64,000 nucleotides of DNA from Odiellus spinosus (lineage: Eukaryota; Arthropoda; Arachnida; Opiliones; Phalangiidae): the NCBI GenBank assembly GCA_963920705.1, contig CAWUCO010000268.1:558001-622000 (forward strand). Reading direction: 5' to 3'. A program made the translations under genes and the position numbers. Under the pieces are notes generated by a model. It did not search any database. It was not told the origin of the DNA and saw only the letters and a program-made list of their open reading frames with translations. Positions 40,501 through 52,240 of the stretch are shown in pieces (the first letter of the stretch is position 1; every line of letters begins with the position of its first letter).

Positions 40501-43500
40501 AATCCGTTGAAAAACAAGAAAAATATGGCCAATTCAAGAAACCATACAATATCAAAATAGTCAAATTTCAGATTTTAAAAATTCGCTTTTTGATATTAGA
40601 TGTTTTTGAATTGGCTATATTTTCCATGTTTTTCAACGGATTTTCCAAAACTCTTGTTTTTTAGATAGACCAATATTTGCTCTTTCGAGTGGTATTAATT
40701 TTTTTCTAAATCGCTTAAAAATCAAAAGTTTTGTGTCCATTTGAATCCAATAATCTTGGATTTTTAAGCGTTTTTGCTTAATTTTAACCAATTTTATATT
40801 TGTCAAAATTTTGCAATTTAGACAAAACCAAAGTCATTCGAAAGAGCAATTAATGGACAGTCTAAATAATAAGAGTTTTCAAAAATCCGTTGAAAAACAA
40901 GAAAAATATGGCCAATTCAAGAAACCATACAATATCAAAATAGTCAAATTTCAGATTTTCAAAATTCGCTTTTTGATATTAGATGTTTTTTGAATTGGCT
41001 ATATTTTCCATGTTTTTCAACGGATTTTCCAAAACTCTTGTTTTTTAGATAGACCAATATTTGCTCTTTCGAGTGGTCTTAATTTTGTCTAAATCGCTTA
41101 AAATTCAAAAGTTTTGTGTCCATTTGAATCCAATAATCTTGGATTTTTAAGCGTTTTTGCTTAATTTTAACCAATTTTATATTGGTCACAATTTTGCAAT
41201 TTAGACAAAACCAAAGTCATTCGAAAGAGCAATTAATGGACAGTCTAAATAATAAGAGTTTTCAAAAATCCGTTGAAAAACAAGAAAAATATGGCCAATT
41301 CAAGAAATCATACAATATCAAAATAGTCAAATTTCAGATTTTAAAAATTCGCTTTTTGATATTCGATGTTTTTTGAATTGTCCATATTTTCCATGTTTTT
41401 CAACGGATTTTCCAAAACTCTTGTTTTTTAGATAGACCAATATTTGCTCTTTCGAGTGGTATTAATTTTGTCTAAATCGCTTAAAAATCAAAAGTTTTGT
41501 GTCCATTTGAATCCAATAATCTTGGATTTTTAAGCGTTTTTGCTTAATTTTAACCAATTTTATATTTGTCAAAATTTTGCAATTTAGACAAAACCAAAGT
41601 CATTCGAAAGAGCAATTAATGGACAGTCTAAATAATAAGAGTTTTCAAAAATCCGTTGAAAAACAAGAAAAATATGGCCAATTCAAGAAACCATACAATA
41701 TCAAAATAGTCAAATTTCAGATTTTCAAAATTCGCTTTTTGATATTAGATGTTTTTTGAATTGGCTATATTTTCCATGTTTTTCAACGGATTTTCCAAAA
41801 CTCTTGTTTTTTAGATAGACCAATATTTGCTCTTTCGAGTGGTCTTAATTTTGTCTAAATCGCTTAAAATTCAAAAGTTTTGTGTCCATTTGAATCCAAT
41901 AATCTTGGATTTTTAAGCGTTTTTGCTTAATTTTAACCAATTTTATAGTTGTCACGTTTTGGCAATTTAGACAAAAGCAAAGTCATTCGAAAGAGCAATT
42001 AATGGACAGTCTAAATAATAAGAGTTTTCAAAAATCCGTTGAAAAACAAGAAAAATATGGCCAATTCAAGAAACCATACAAGATCAAAATAGTCAAATTT
42101 CAGATTTTAAAAATTCGCTTTTTGATATTCGATGTTTTTTGAATTGTCCATATTTTCCATGTTTTTCAACGGATTTTCCAAAACTCTTGTTTTTTAGATA
42201 GACCAATATTTGCTCTTTCGAGTGGTCTTAATTTTGTCTAAATCACTTAAAATTCAAAAGTTTTGTGTCCATTTGAATCCAATAATCTTGGATTTTTAAG
42301 CGTTTTTGCTTAATTTTAACCAATTTTATAGTTGTCACGTTTTGGCAATTTAGACAAAACCAAAGTCATTCGAAAGAGCAATTAATGGACAGTCTAAATA
42401 ATAAGAGTTTTCAAAAATCCGTTGAAAAACAAGAAAAATATGGCCAATTCAAGAAACCATACAATATCAAAATAGTCAAATTTCAGATTTTAAAAATTCG
42501 CTTTTTGATATTCGATGTTTTTTGAATTGTCCATATTTTCCATGTTTTTCAACGGATTTTCCAAAACTCTTGTTTTTTAGATAGACCAATATTTGCTCTT
42601 TAGAGTGGTCTTAATTTTGTCTAAATCGCTTAAAAATCAAAAGTTTTGTGTCCATTTGAATCCAATAATCTTGGATTTTTAAGCGTTTTTGCTTAATTTT
42701 AACCAATTTTATATTTGTCACAATTTTGCAATTTAGACAAAACCAAAGTCATTCGAAAGAGCAATTAATGGACAGTCTAAATAATAAGAGTTTTCAAAAA
42801 TCCGTTGAAAAACAAGAAAAATATGGCCAATTCAAGAAACCATACAATATCAAAATAGTCAAATTTCAGATTTTAAAAATTCGCTTTTTGATATTCGATG
42901 TTTTTTGAATTGTCCATATTTTCCATGTTTTTCAACGGATTTTCCAAAACTCTTGTTTTTTAGATAGACCAATATTTGCTCTTTAGAGTGGTCTTAATTT
43001 TGTCTAAATCGCTTAAAAATCAAAAGTTTTGTGTCCATTTGAATCCAATAATCTTGGATTTTTAAGCGTTTTTGCTTAATTTTAACCAATTTTATATTTG
43101 TCAAAATTTTGCAATTTAGACAAAACCAAAGTCATTCGAAAGAGCAATTAATGGACAGTCTAAATAATAAGAGTTTTCAAAAATCCGTTGAAAAACAAGA
43201 AAAATATGGCCAATTCAAGAAACCATACAATATCAAAATAGTCAAATTTCAGATTTTCAAAATTCGCTTTTTGATATTAGATGTTTTTTGAATTGGCTAT
43301 ATTTTCCATGTTTTTCAACGGATTTTCCAAAACTCTTGTTTTTTAGATAGACCAATATTTGCTCTTTCGAGTGGTCTTAATTTTGTCTAAATCGCTTAAA
43401 ATTCAAAAGTTTTGTGTCCATTTGAATCCAATAATCTTGGATTTTTAAGCGTTTTTGCTTAATTTTAACCAATTTTATAGTTGTCACGTTTTGGCAATTT

Positions 43501-46500
43501 AGACAAAAGCAAAGTCATTCGAAAGAGCAATTAATGGACAGTCTAAATAATAAGAGTTTTCAAAAATCCGTTGAAAAACAAGAAAAATATGGCCAATTCA
43601 AGAAACCATACAAGATCAAAATAGTCAAATTTCAGATTTTAAAAATTCGCTTTTTGATATTCGATGTTTTTTGAATTGTCCATATTTTCAATGTTTTTCA
43701 ACGGATTTTCCAAAACTCTTGTTTTTTAGATAGACCAATATTTGCTCTTTCGAGTGGTCTTAATTTTGTCTAAATCACTTAAAATTCAAAAGTTTTGTGT
43801 CCATTTGAATCCAATAATCTTGGATTTTTAAGCGTTTTTGCTTAATTTTAACCAATTTTATAGTTGTCACGTTTTGGCAATTTAGACAAAACCAAAGTCA
43901 TTCGAAAGAGCAATTAATGGACAGTCTAAATAATAAGAGTTTTCAAAAATCCGTTGAAAAACAAGAAAAATATGGCCAATTCAAGAAACCATACAATATC
44001 AAAATAGTCAAATTTCAGATTTTAAAAATTCGCTTTTTGATATTCGATGTTTTTAGAATTGTCCATATTTTCCATGTTTTTCAACGGATTTTCCAAAACT
44101 CTTGTTTTTTAGATAGACCAATATTTGCTCTTTAGAGTGGTCTTAATTTTGTCTAAATCGCTTAAAAATCAAAAGTTTTGTGTCCATTTGAATCCAATAA
44201 TCTTGGATTTTTAAGCGTTTTTGCTTAATTTTAACCAATTTTATATTTGTCACAATTTTGCAATTTAGACAAAACCAAAGTCATTCGAAAGAGCAATTAA
44301 TGGACAGTCTAAATAATAAGAGTTTTCAAAAATCCGTTGAAAAACAAGAAAAATATGGCCAATTCAAGAAACCATACAATATCAAAATAGTCAAATTTCA
44401 GATTTTAAAAATTCGCTTTTTGATATTCGATGTTTTTTGAATTGTCCATATTTTCCATGTTTTTCAACGGATTTTCCAAAACTCTTGTTTTTTAGATAGA
44501 CCAATATTTGCTCTTTAGAGTGGTCTTAATTTTGTCTAAATCGCTTAAAAATCAAAAGTTTTGTGTCCATTTGAATCCAATAATCTTGGATTTTTAAGCG
44601 TTTTTGCTTAATTTTAACCAATTTTATATTTGTCACAATTTTGCAATTTAGACAAAACCAAAGTCATTCGAAAGAGCAATTAATGGACAGTCTAAATAAT
44701 AAGAGTTTTCAAAAATCCGTTGAAAAACAAGAAAAATATGGCCAATTCAAGAAACCATACAATATCAAAATAGTCAAATTTCAGATTTTAAAAATTCGCT
44801 TTTTGATATTAGATGTTTTTGAATTGGCTATATTTTCCATGTTTTTCAACGGATTTTCCAAAACTCTTGTTTTTTAGATAGACCAATATTTGCTCTTTCG
44901 AGTGTTCTTAAATTTGTCTAAATCGCTTAAAAATCAAAAGTTTTGTGTCCATTTGAATCCAATAATCTTGGATTTTTAAGCTTTTTTGCTTAATTTTAAC
45001 CAATTTTATATTGGTCACAATTTTGCAATTTAGACAAAACCAAAGTCATTCGAAAGAGCAATTAATGGACAGTCTAAATAATAAGAGTTTTCAAAAATCC
45101 GTTGAAAAACAAGAAAAATATGGCCAATTCAAGAAATCATACAATATCAAAATAGTCAAATTTCAGATTTTAAAAATTCGCTTTTTGATATTCGATGTTT
45201 TTTGAATTGTCCATATTTTCCATGTTTTTCAACGGATTTTCCAAAACTCTTGTTTTTTAGATAGACCAATATTTGCTCTTTCGAGTGGTATTAATTTTGT
45301 CTAAATCGCTTAAAAATCAAAAGTTTTGTGTCCATTTGAATCCAATAATCTTGGATTTTTAAGCGTTTTTGCTTAATTTTAACCAATTTTATATTTGTCA
45401 AAATTTTGCAATTTAGACAAAACCAAAGTCATTCGAAAGAGCAATTAATGGACAGTCTAAATAATAAGAGTTTTCAAAAATCCGTTGAAAAACAAGAAAA
45501 ATATGGCCAATTCAAGAAACCATACAATATCAAAATAGTCAAATTTCAGATTTTCAAAATTCGCTTTTTGATATTAGATGTTTTTTGAATTGGCTATATT
45601 TTCCATGTTTTTCAACGGATTTTCCAAAACTCTTGTTTTTTAGATAGACCAATATTTGCTCTTTCGAGTGGTCTTAATTTTGTCTAAATCGCTTAAAATT
45701 CAAAAGTTTTGTGTCCATTTGAATCCAATAATCTTGGATTTTTAAGCGTTTTTGCTTAATTTTAACCAATTTTATAGTTGTCACGTTTTGGCAATTTAGA
45801 CAAAAGCAAAGTCATTCGAAAGAGCAATTAATGGACAGTCTAAATAATAAGAGTTTTCAAAAATCCGTTGAAAAACAAGAAAAATATGGCCAATTCAAGA
45901 AACCATACAAGATCAAAATAGTCAAATTTCAGATTTTAAAAATTCGCTTTTTGATATTCGATGTTTTTTGAATTGTCCATATTTTCAATGTTTTTCAACG
46001 GATTTTCCAAAACTCTTGTTTTTTAGATAGACCAATATTTGCTCTTTCGAGTGGTCTTAATTTTGTCTAAATCACTTAAAATTCAAAAGTTTTGTGTCCA
46101 TTTGAATCCAATAATCTTGGATTTTTAAGCGTTTTTGCTTAATTTTAACCAATTTTATAGTTGTCACGTTTTGGCAATTTAGACAAAACCAAAGTCATTC
46201 GAAAGAGCAATTAATGGACAGTCTAAATAATAAGTGTTTTCAAAAATCCGTTGAAAAACAAGAAAAATATGGCCAATTCAAGAAACCATACAATATCAAA
46301 ATAGTCAAATTTCAGATTTTAAAAATTCGCTTTTTGATATTCGATGTTTTTTGAATTGTCCATATTTTCCATGTTTTTCAACGGATTTTCCAAAACTCTT
46401 GTTTTTTAGATAGACCAATATTTGCTCTTTAGAGTGGTCTTAATTTTGTCTAAATCGCTTAAAAATCAAAAGTTTTGTGTCCATTTGAATCCAATAATCT

Positions 46501-47660
46501 TGGATTTTTAAGCGTTTTTGCTTAATTTTAACCAATTTTATATTTGTCACAATTTTGCAATTTAGACAAAACCAAAGTCATTCGAAAGAGCAATTAATGG
46601 ACAGTCTAAATAATAAGAGTTTTCAAAAATCCGTTGAAAAACAAGAAAAATATGGCCAATTCAAGAAACCATACAATATCAAAATAGTCAAATTTCAGAT
46701 TTTAAAAATTCGCTTTTTGATATTAGATGTTTTTGAATTGGCTATATTTTCCATGTTTTTCAACGGATTTTCCAAAACTCTTGTTTTTTAGATAGACCAA
46801 TATTTGCTCTTTCGAGTGTTCTTAAATTTGTCTAAATCGCTTAAAAATCAAAAGTTTTGTGTCCATTTGAATCCAATAATCTTGGATTTTTAAGCTTTTT
46901 TGCTTAATTTTAACCAATTTTATATTGGTCACAATTTTGCAATTTAGACAAAACCAAAGTCATTCGAAAGAGCAATTAATGGACAGTCTAAATAATAAGA
47001 GTTTTCAAAAATCCGTTGAAAAACAAGAAAAATATGGCCAATTCAAGAAATCATACAATATCAAAATAGTCAAATTTCAGATTTTAAAAATTCGCTTTTT
47101 GATATTCGATGTTTTTTGAATTGTCCATATTTTCCATGTTTTTCAACGGATTTTCCAAAACTCTTGTTTTTTAGATAGACCAATATTTGCTCTTTCGAGT
47201 GGTATTAATTTTGTCTAAATCGCTTAAAAATCAAAAGTTTTGTGTCCATTTGAATCCAATAATCTTGGATTTTTAAGCGTTTTTGCTTAATTTTAACCAA
47301 TTTTATATTTGTCAAAATTTTGCAATTTAGACAAAACCAAAGTCATTCGAAAGAGCAATTAATGGACAGTCTAAATAATAAGAGTTTTGAAAAATCCGTT
47401 GAAAAACAAGAAAAATATGGCCAATTCAAGAAACCATACAATATCAAAATAGTCAAATTTCAGATTTTCAAAATTCGCTTTTTGATATTAGATGTTTTTT
47501 GAATTGGCTATATTTTCCATGTTTTTCAACGGATTTTCCAAAACTCTTGTTTTTTAGATAGACCAATATTTGCTCTTTCGAGTGGTCTTAATTTTGTCTA
47601 AATCGCTTAAAATTCAAAAGTTTTGTGTCCATTTGAATCCAATAATCTTGGATTTTTAAG
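37600..47660. repeat. Recurrent four-monomer block in three positions
   Basis: Seen: an ordered string of variants appears at about 37.6-38.8, 44.5-45.7 and 46.4-47.6 kb. The string is TTTAGAGTGGTC, CACAATTTTGC with the T5 state, GTGTTCTTAAATTTG, AAGCTTTTTTGC, TATTGGTCACAATT, GGTATTAATT, GTCAAAATTTTGC. Offsets are 6893 (18 monomers) and 1914 (5 monomers). Additional partial relatives occur at about 40.3-41.8 kb. ACAAAAGCAAAG near 41973, 43505 and 45804 marks interleaved copies of a neighbouring type. Confidence 0.65.
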
Positions 47661-50600
47661 CGTTTTTGCTTAATTTTAACCAATTTTATATTTGTCACAA
47701 TTTTGCAATTTAGACAAAACCAAAGTCATTCGAAAGAGCAATTAATGGACAGTCTAAATAATAAGAGTTTTCAAAAATCCGTTGAAAACAAGAAAAATAT
47801 GGCCAATTCAAGAAATCATAGAATATCAAAATAGTCAAATTTCAGATTTTCAAAATTCGCTTTTTGATATTAGATGTTTTTTGAATTGTCCATATTTTCC
47901 ATGTTTTTCAACGGATTTTCCAAAACTCTTGTTTTTTAGATAGACCAATATTTGCTCTTTCGAGTGGTCTTAATTTTGTCTAAATCGCTTAAAAATCAAA
48001 AGTTTTGTGTCCATTTGAATCCAATAATCTTGGATTTTTAAGCGTTTTTGCTTAATGTTAACCAATTTTATATTTGTCACGTTTTGGCAATTTAGACAAA
48101 ACCAAAGTCATTCGAAAGAGCAATTAATGGACAGTCTAAATAATAAGAGTTTTCAAAAATCCGTTGAAAAACAAGAAAAATATGGCCAATTCAAGAAATC
48201 ATACAATATCAAAATAGTCAAATTTCAGATTTTAAAAATTCGCTTTTTGATATTAGATGTTTTTTGAATTATCCATATTTTCCATGTTTTTCAACGGATT
48301 TTCCAAAACTCTTGTTTTTTAGATAGACCAATATTTGCTCTTTCGAGTGGTCTTAATTTTGTCTAAATCGCTTAAAATTCAAAAGTTTTGTGTCCATTTG
48401 AATCCAATAATCTTGGATTTTTAAGCGTTTTTGCTTAATTTTAACCAATTTTATAGTTGTCACGTTTTGGCAATTTAGACAAAACCAAAGTCATTCGAAA
48501 GAGCAATTAATGGACAGTCTAAATAATAAGAGTTTTCAAAAATCCGTTGAAAAACAAGAAAAATATGGCCAATTCAAGAAACCATACAAGATCAAAATAG
48601 TCAAATTTCAGATTTTAAAAATTCGCTTTTTGATATTCGATGTTTTTTGAATTGTCCATATTTTCCATGTTTTTCAACGGATTTTCCAAAACTCTTGTTT
48701 TTTAGATAGACCAATATTTGCTCTTTCGAGTGGTCTTAATTTTGTCTAAATCACTTAAAATTCAAAAGTTTTGTGTCCATTTGAATCCAATAATCTTGGA
48801 TTTTTAAGCGTTTTTGCTTAATTTTAACCAATTTTATAGTTGTCACGTTTTGGCAATTTAGACAAAACCAAAGTCATTCGAAAGAGCAATTAATGGACAG
48901 TCTAAATAATAAGAGTTTTCAAAAATCCGTTGAAAAACAAGAAAAATATGGCCAATTCAAGAAACCATACAATATCAAAATAGTCAAATTTCAGATTTTA
49001 AAAATTCGCTTTTTGATATTCGATGTTTTTTGAATTGTCCATATTTTCCATGTTTTTCAACGGATTTTCCAAAACTCTTGTTTTTTAGATAGACCAATGT
49101 TTGCTCTTTAGAGTGGTCTTAATTTTGTCTAAATCGCTTAAAAATCAAAAGTTTTGTGTCCATTTGAATCCAATAATCTTGGATTTTTAAGCGTTTTTGC
49201 TTAATTTTAACCAATTTTATATTTGTCACAATTTTGCAATTTAGACAAAACCAAAGTCATTCGAAAGAGCAATTAATGGACAGTCTAAATAATAAGAGTT
49301 TTCAAAAATCCGTTGAAAAACAAGAAAAATATGGCCAATTCAAGAAACCATACAATATCAAAATAGTCAAATTTCAGATTTTAAAAATTCGCTTTTTGAT
49401 ATTAGATGTTTTTGAATTGGCTATATTTTCCATGTTTTTCAACGGATTTTCCAAAACTCTTGTTTTTTAGATAGACCAATATTTGCTCTTTCGAGTGGTC
49501 TTAATTTTGTCTAAATCGCTAAAAATCAAAAGTTTTGTGTCCATTTGAATCCAATAATCTTGGATTTTTAAGCGTTTTTGCTTAATTTTAACCAATTTTA
49601 TATTTGTCACGTTTTGGCAATTTAGACAAAACCAAAGTCATTCGAAAGAGCAATTAATGGACAGTCTAAATAATAAGAGTTTTCAAAAATCCGTTGAAAA
49701 ACAAGAAAAATATGGCCAATTCAAGAAATCATACAATATCAAAATAGTCAAATTTCAGATTTTAAAAATTCGCTTTTTGATATTAGATGTTTTTTGAATT
49801 GTCCATATTTTCCATGTTTTTCAACGGATTTTCCAAAACTCTTGTTTTTTAGATAGACCAATATTTGCTCTTTCGAGTGTTCTTAAATTTGTCTAAATCG
49901 CTTAAAAATCAAAAGTTTTGTGTCCATTTGAATCCAATAATCTTGGATTTTTAAACGTTTTTGCTTAATTTTAACCAATTTTATACTTGTCACGTTTTGG
50001 CAATTTAGACAAAACCAAAGTCATTCGAAAGAGCAATTAATGGACAGTCTAAATAATAAGAGTTTTCAAAAATCCGTTGAAAAACAAGAAAAATATGGCC
50101 AATTCAATAAACCATACAATATCAAAATAATCAAATTTCAGATTTTAAAAATTCGCTTTTTGATATTAGATGTTTTTTGAATTGGCTATATTTTCCATGT
50201 TTTTTAACGGATTTTCCAAAACTCTTGTTTTTTAGATAGACCAATATTTGCTCTTTCGAGTGGTCTTAATTTTGTCTAAATCGCTTAAAAATCAAAAGTT
50301 TTGTGTCCATTTGAATCCAATAATCTTGGATTTTTAAGCGTTTTTGCTTAATTTTAACCAATTTTATATTTGTCACGTTTTGGCAATTTAGACAAAACCA
50401 AAGTCATTCGAAAGAGCAATTAATGGACAGTCTAAATAATAAGAGTTTTCAAAAATCCGTTGAAAAACAAGAAAAATATGGCCAATTCAATAAACCATAC
50501 AATATCAAAATAGTCAAATTTCAGATTTTAAAAATTCGCTTTTTGATATTAGATGTTTTTTGAATTGGCTATATTTTCCATGTTTTTTAACGGATTTTCC

Positions 50601-50934
50601 AAAACTCTTGTTTTTTAGATAGACCAATATTTGCTCTTTCGAGTGGTCTTAATTTTGTCTAAATCGCTTAAAAATCAAAAGTTTTGTGTCCATTTGAATC
50701 CAATAATCTTGGATTTTTAAGTGTTTTTGCTTAATTTTAACCAATTTTATATTTGTCACAATTTTGCAATTTAGACAAAACCAAAGTCATTCGAAAGAGC
50801 AATTAATGGACAGTCTAAATAATAAGAGTTTTCAAAAATCCGTTGAAAAACAAGAAAAATATGGCCAATTCAAGAAACCATACAATATCAAAATAGTCAA
50901 ATTTCAGATTTTAAAAATTCGCTTTTTGATATTA

Positions 50935-50958
50935 AAAACAGGCCAGCTGGCCTGTTTT
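50935..50958. repeat. Perfect 24-bp palindrome at the island's left edge
   Basis: Seen: half-site AAAACAGGCCAG is followed directly by its exact reverse complement, with the centre at 50946/50947 (AG|CT). It begins on the first non-satellite base. A hairpin or a dimer-binding site would both fit. The same palindrome opens the second direct-repeat copy. Confidence 0.9.
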
Positions 50959-51047
50959 ATTTATAGGTGTCTCAAAATTTCATTAGAAAAGTCTATGGAG
51001 ATTTGTCTTATGAGGTGGAATTCTTTGTCATATTGATAACTGAGATA

Positions 51048-51080
51048 TTCTTCTTCTTCTTCTTCTTCTTCTTCTTCTTC
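51048..51080 (+). repeat. (TTC)11 microsatellite
   Basis: Seen: eleven uninterrupted TTC units inside copy A. The matching position of copy B has ten. The run is old enough to predate the A/B duplication or is a shared slippage hotspot. Confidence 0.95.
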
Positions 51081-51095
51081 TCCCGACCGCGAGTC

Positions 51096-51360
51096 CGTTT
51101 CATTGAGAGTTTGCATTCGAGAGAGAAAAATATGTTAGGATCATGGGGGTACTCTATATTTTTCTATGTTTTTCTGATGAATACTTCGACTGAGATAACA
51201 AAAGCTTTATAGATAACGTTGAAGCCCCGTGAAAGACGGCGTTTCATTCAGAGTTTGCATTCGAGAGAGAGAGAAATGTTGGGGTGTTCTATATTTTTTA
51301 TACTTTTCTGATGTTGAATACTACGACTGAGATAACAAAAACTTTAGATAACGTTAAAGC
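51096..51360. repeat. Internal two-fold tandem repeat, period 144
   Basis: Seen: CGTTTCATT followed by GAGTTTGCATTCGAGAGAG starts at 51096 and again at 51240 (one base of the first block differs). Each unit also contains CTCTATATTTTT, a TTTTCTGATG block, CGACTGAGATAACAAAA and AGATAACGTT. The equivalent pair in copy B starts at 52375 and 52517 (period 142), so this tandem duplication predates the A/B duplication. Confidence 0.8.
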
Positions 51361-51431
51361 GAAAGACGGAATAAGGAAACTATTTTTGTAGTCAAAGCGA
51401 AAGACGGAATAAGGAAACTATTTTTTTAGTC
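51356..51431. repeat. 38-bp tandem duplication, two copies, one mismatch
   Basis: Seen: units 51356-51393 and 51394-51431, each beginning AAAGCGAAAGACGG and containing AATAAGGAAACTA, differ at one base (TTTTTG against TTTTTT before TAGTC). Absent from copy B, so it is recent. Confidence 0.9.
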
Positions 51432-51646
51432 TCTATATCTAAGAAACGCACGGAATGTTTTGTTGATAATGTTTTATTAACAAAATTAGAATGATGTACC
51501 GTAGGGTAGATAAACTAGGGTATTTCACATTAGCCTCAATGATATATAGAGATGAGATTTCCAAAATGTCTTAGAAAAATGGACTCTGAGACAGATTTAA
51601 TTAATTCATTAGTTTATAAAAATCGGCGGTGGGACACCACTCCCCC

Positions 51647-51680
51647 AGTAGGCCACTCTTTGTTAGTGGGCCCGTTTTTT
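51647..51680 (+). repeat. GGCC hairpin followed by a T6 run (first copy)
   Basis: Seen: GGCCACT (51651-51657) can pair with AGTGGGCC (51665-51672) with one bulged G and a 7-base loop. It is followed by CCGTTTTTT. The AGTAGGCCA start and CCGTTTTTT end are both repeated in the hairpin at 53524-53556. The layout resembles an intrinsic terminator, but in a eukaryotic setting a structural or binding-site role is as likely. Confidence 0.5.
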
Positions 51681-51697
51681 ATCTTGCCTACTTTGGG

Positions 51698-51705
51698 TAT
51701 AAAAG
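51698..51705 (+). promoter_or_regulatory. Putative TATA box of the 64-codon gene
   Basis: Seen: TATAAAAG, in unique sequence, about 33 bases before a good initiator. It fits the RNA polymerase II core-promoter consensus and is placed correctly for the downstream open frame. Confidence 0.45.
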
Positions 51706-51728
51706 GCTAGGTATTCAGCGAAACAATA

Positions 51729-51734
51729 TCATTT
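51729..51734 (+). promoter_or_regulatory. Putative initiator (TCAKTY match)
   Basis: Seen: TCATTT matches the arthropod initiator consensus TCAKTY at all six positions. The presumed start base is A51731, 33 bases after the first T of the TATA box. This would give a 5' leader of about 109 bases before ATG51840. Confidence 0.4.
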
Positions 51735-51839
51735 GACTGCTAAATATCTCGACGTCAACTTGGAAGTATTGGTTAGTCATTACTTTGAACTCCAAGGTGG
51801 AAGGATAGCGTCTCATCTTCATTAACTGACTGGCGTGCC

Positions 51840-52034
51840 ATGAAACACTCGTCCATCACATTGTCAGCAGTATCTACTTATCATCTGCATAAGTCATTCT
51901 ATGAAGAAACCTGCCTGCTAGAAAACCGCGCTATGCGTCAAGACTTTGAGGAAGTGGGAACCCTGAGCAAGAACTTCTACATCGTCAGCCTGATCATTGC
52001 ATACATGGAAATATTTATTTTAACCATCGCGTGA
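51840..52034 (+). CDS. Unrecognised 64-residue protein with C-terminal hydrophobic segment
   Basis: I do not recognise a family. Seen: ATG with G at -3 (GCCATGA), 64 codons, TGA at 52032. Residues 1-45 are polar, with a charged middle (YEETCLLENRAMRQDFEE, about 21-38). Residues 46-64 are hydrophobic (FYIVSLIIAYMEIFILTIA, with one Glu at 57), long enough for one membrane span ending at the C-terminus, as in tail-anchored proteins. Codons 35-56 end in G or C in 17 of 22 cases, unlike the AT-rich surroundings. A TATA box and initiator lie upstream, and AATAAA follows the stop by 14 bases. Inferred: a compact transcribed unit or a captured exon fragment. It sits between direct-repeat copies A and B and is not seen after B. 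It could also be chance; no homologue can be checked here. Confidence 0.4.
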   Translation: MKHSSITLSAVSTYHLHKSFYEETCLLENRAMRQDFEEVGTLSKNFYIVSLIIAYMEIFILTIA

Positions 52035-52048
52035 ATTACGCTTGACTA

Positions 52049-52054
52049 AATAAA
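52049..52054 (+). terminator. Putative polyadenylation signal of the 64-codon gene
   Basis: Seen: AATAAA 14 bases after the TGA, followed within about 20 bases by a T/GT-rich stretch (TTTGTTATAGAGGTGTTTTT). This is the usual layout of a metazoan cleavage and polyadenylation site. Confidence 0.45.
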
Positions 52055-52210
52055 TCATATTTGTTATAGAGGTGTTTTTATTTCAATGTCACACATACTT
52101 GTTATTTTAAAACCTTTAACTAAGGGATACTGGTCTCTTGTTTACATTTTTAGGTTTTCGGCAATATGGGTATCTAATTTTAGGAATTCCTGAAAAACTG
52201 TTACCCACCT
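52055..52210. other. Unassigned spacer between the 64-codon gene and copy B
   Basis: Seen: about 150 bases of AT-rich unique sequence ending in CCTATATTA before the second palindrome. Nothing recognisable. Confidence 0.6.
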
Positions 52211-52216
52211 ATATTA

Positions 52217-52240
52217 AAAACAGGCCAGCTGGCCTGTTTT
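52217..52240. repeat. Second copy of the 24-bp palindrome
   Basis: Seen: identical to the copy at the island's left edge, with the centre at 52228/52229. It is also preceded by ATATTA (52211-52216), the same six bases the satellite provides at the first copy. Inferred: the shared preceding bases could be a target preference, part of the repeated unit, or chance. Confidence 0.9.

Larger units (their letters stand above)
1..50934. repeat. Left satellite DNA array, ~382-383 bp monomer, about 133 copies
   Basis: Seen: one AT-rich unit repeats head to tail without interruption. Equivalent landmarks recur every 382-383 bases or multiples of this, such as the GAGCAATTAATGGACAG segment and the AACGGATTTTCC segment. 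G+C is about 30% (32 of 108 bases in one counted segment). Length varies by 1-3 bases, mainly through T5/T6 in the GATGTTTTT(T)GAATTG stretch and short A-run indels. Common alternative states are TTCGATG/TTAGATG, AAACCATAC/AAATCATAC/AAATCATAG, CACGTTTTGGC/CACAATTTTGC, GGCTAT/GTCCAT and GTGTCC/GTATCC. These states are grouped by zone: about 1-19 kb, 19-31 kb and 31-50.9 kb. Known: arrays of this kind form centromeric and pericentromeric heterochromatin in many eukaryotes. Inferred: the same role here. The array continues beyond base 1 of the window. Confidence 0.97.
50935..51635. repeat. Direct repeat copy A of the island
   Basis: Seen: aligns with copy B at 52217-about 53003 in the same orientation. 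The first 87 bases differ at one position. The interior is clearly more diverged, with indels, and similarity returns near the end at GGACTCTGAGACAGA and TTATAAAA. Copy A contains a (TTC)11 run, an internal tandem duplication with 144-base period, and a 38-base tandem duplication. A frame running through the TTC run begins only at GTG and has no ATG of useful length, so I do not call a gene. Confidence 0.85.

Noticed and set aside
1-50934. CRISPR-like or bacterial repeat array
   Set aside because: The repeats are adjacent 382-bp units without spacers, and the setting is eukaryotic satellite DNA.
50764-51036. 90-codon frame crossing the left island junction
   Set aside because: A satellite frame that reads by chance into inserted DNA; no independent support.
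50967-51212. Frame through the TTC run in copy A, with a counterpart at 52249-52509 in copy B
   Set aside because: Both begin at GTG with no suitable ATG. The middle is poly-phenylalanine from the microsatellite. After an identical first 54 bases the differences are mostly amino-acid-changing, so shared ancestry of non-coding repeats explains the similarity.
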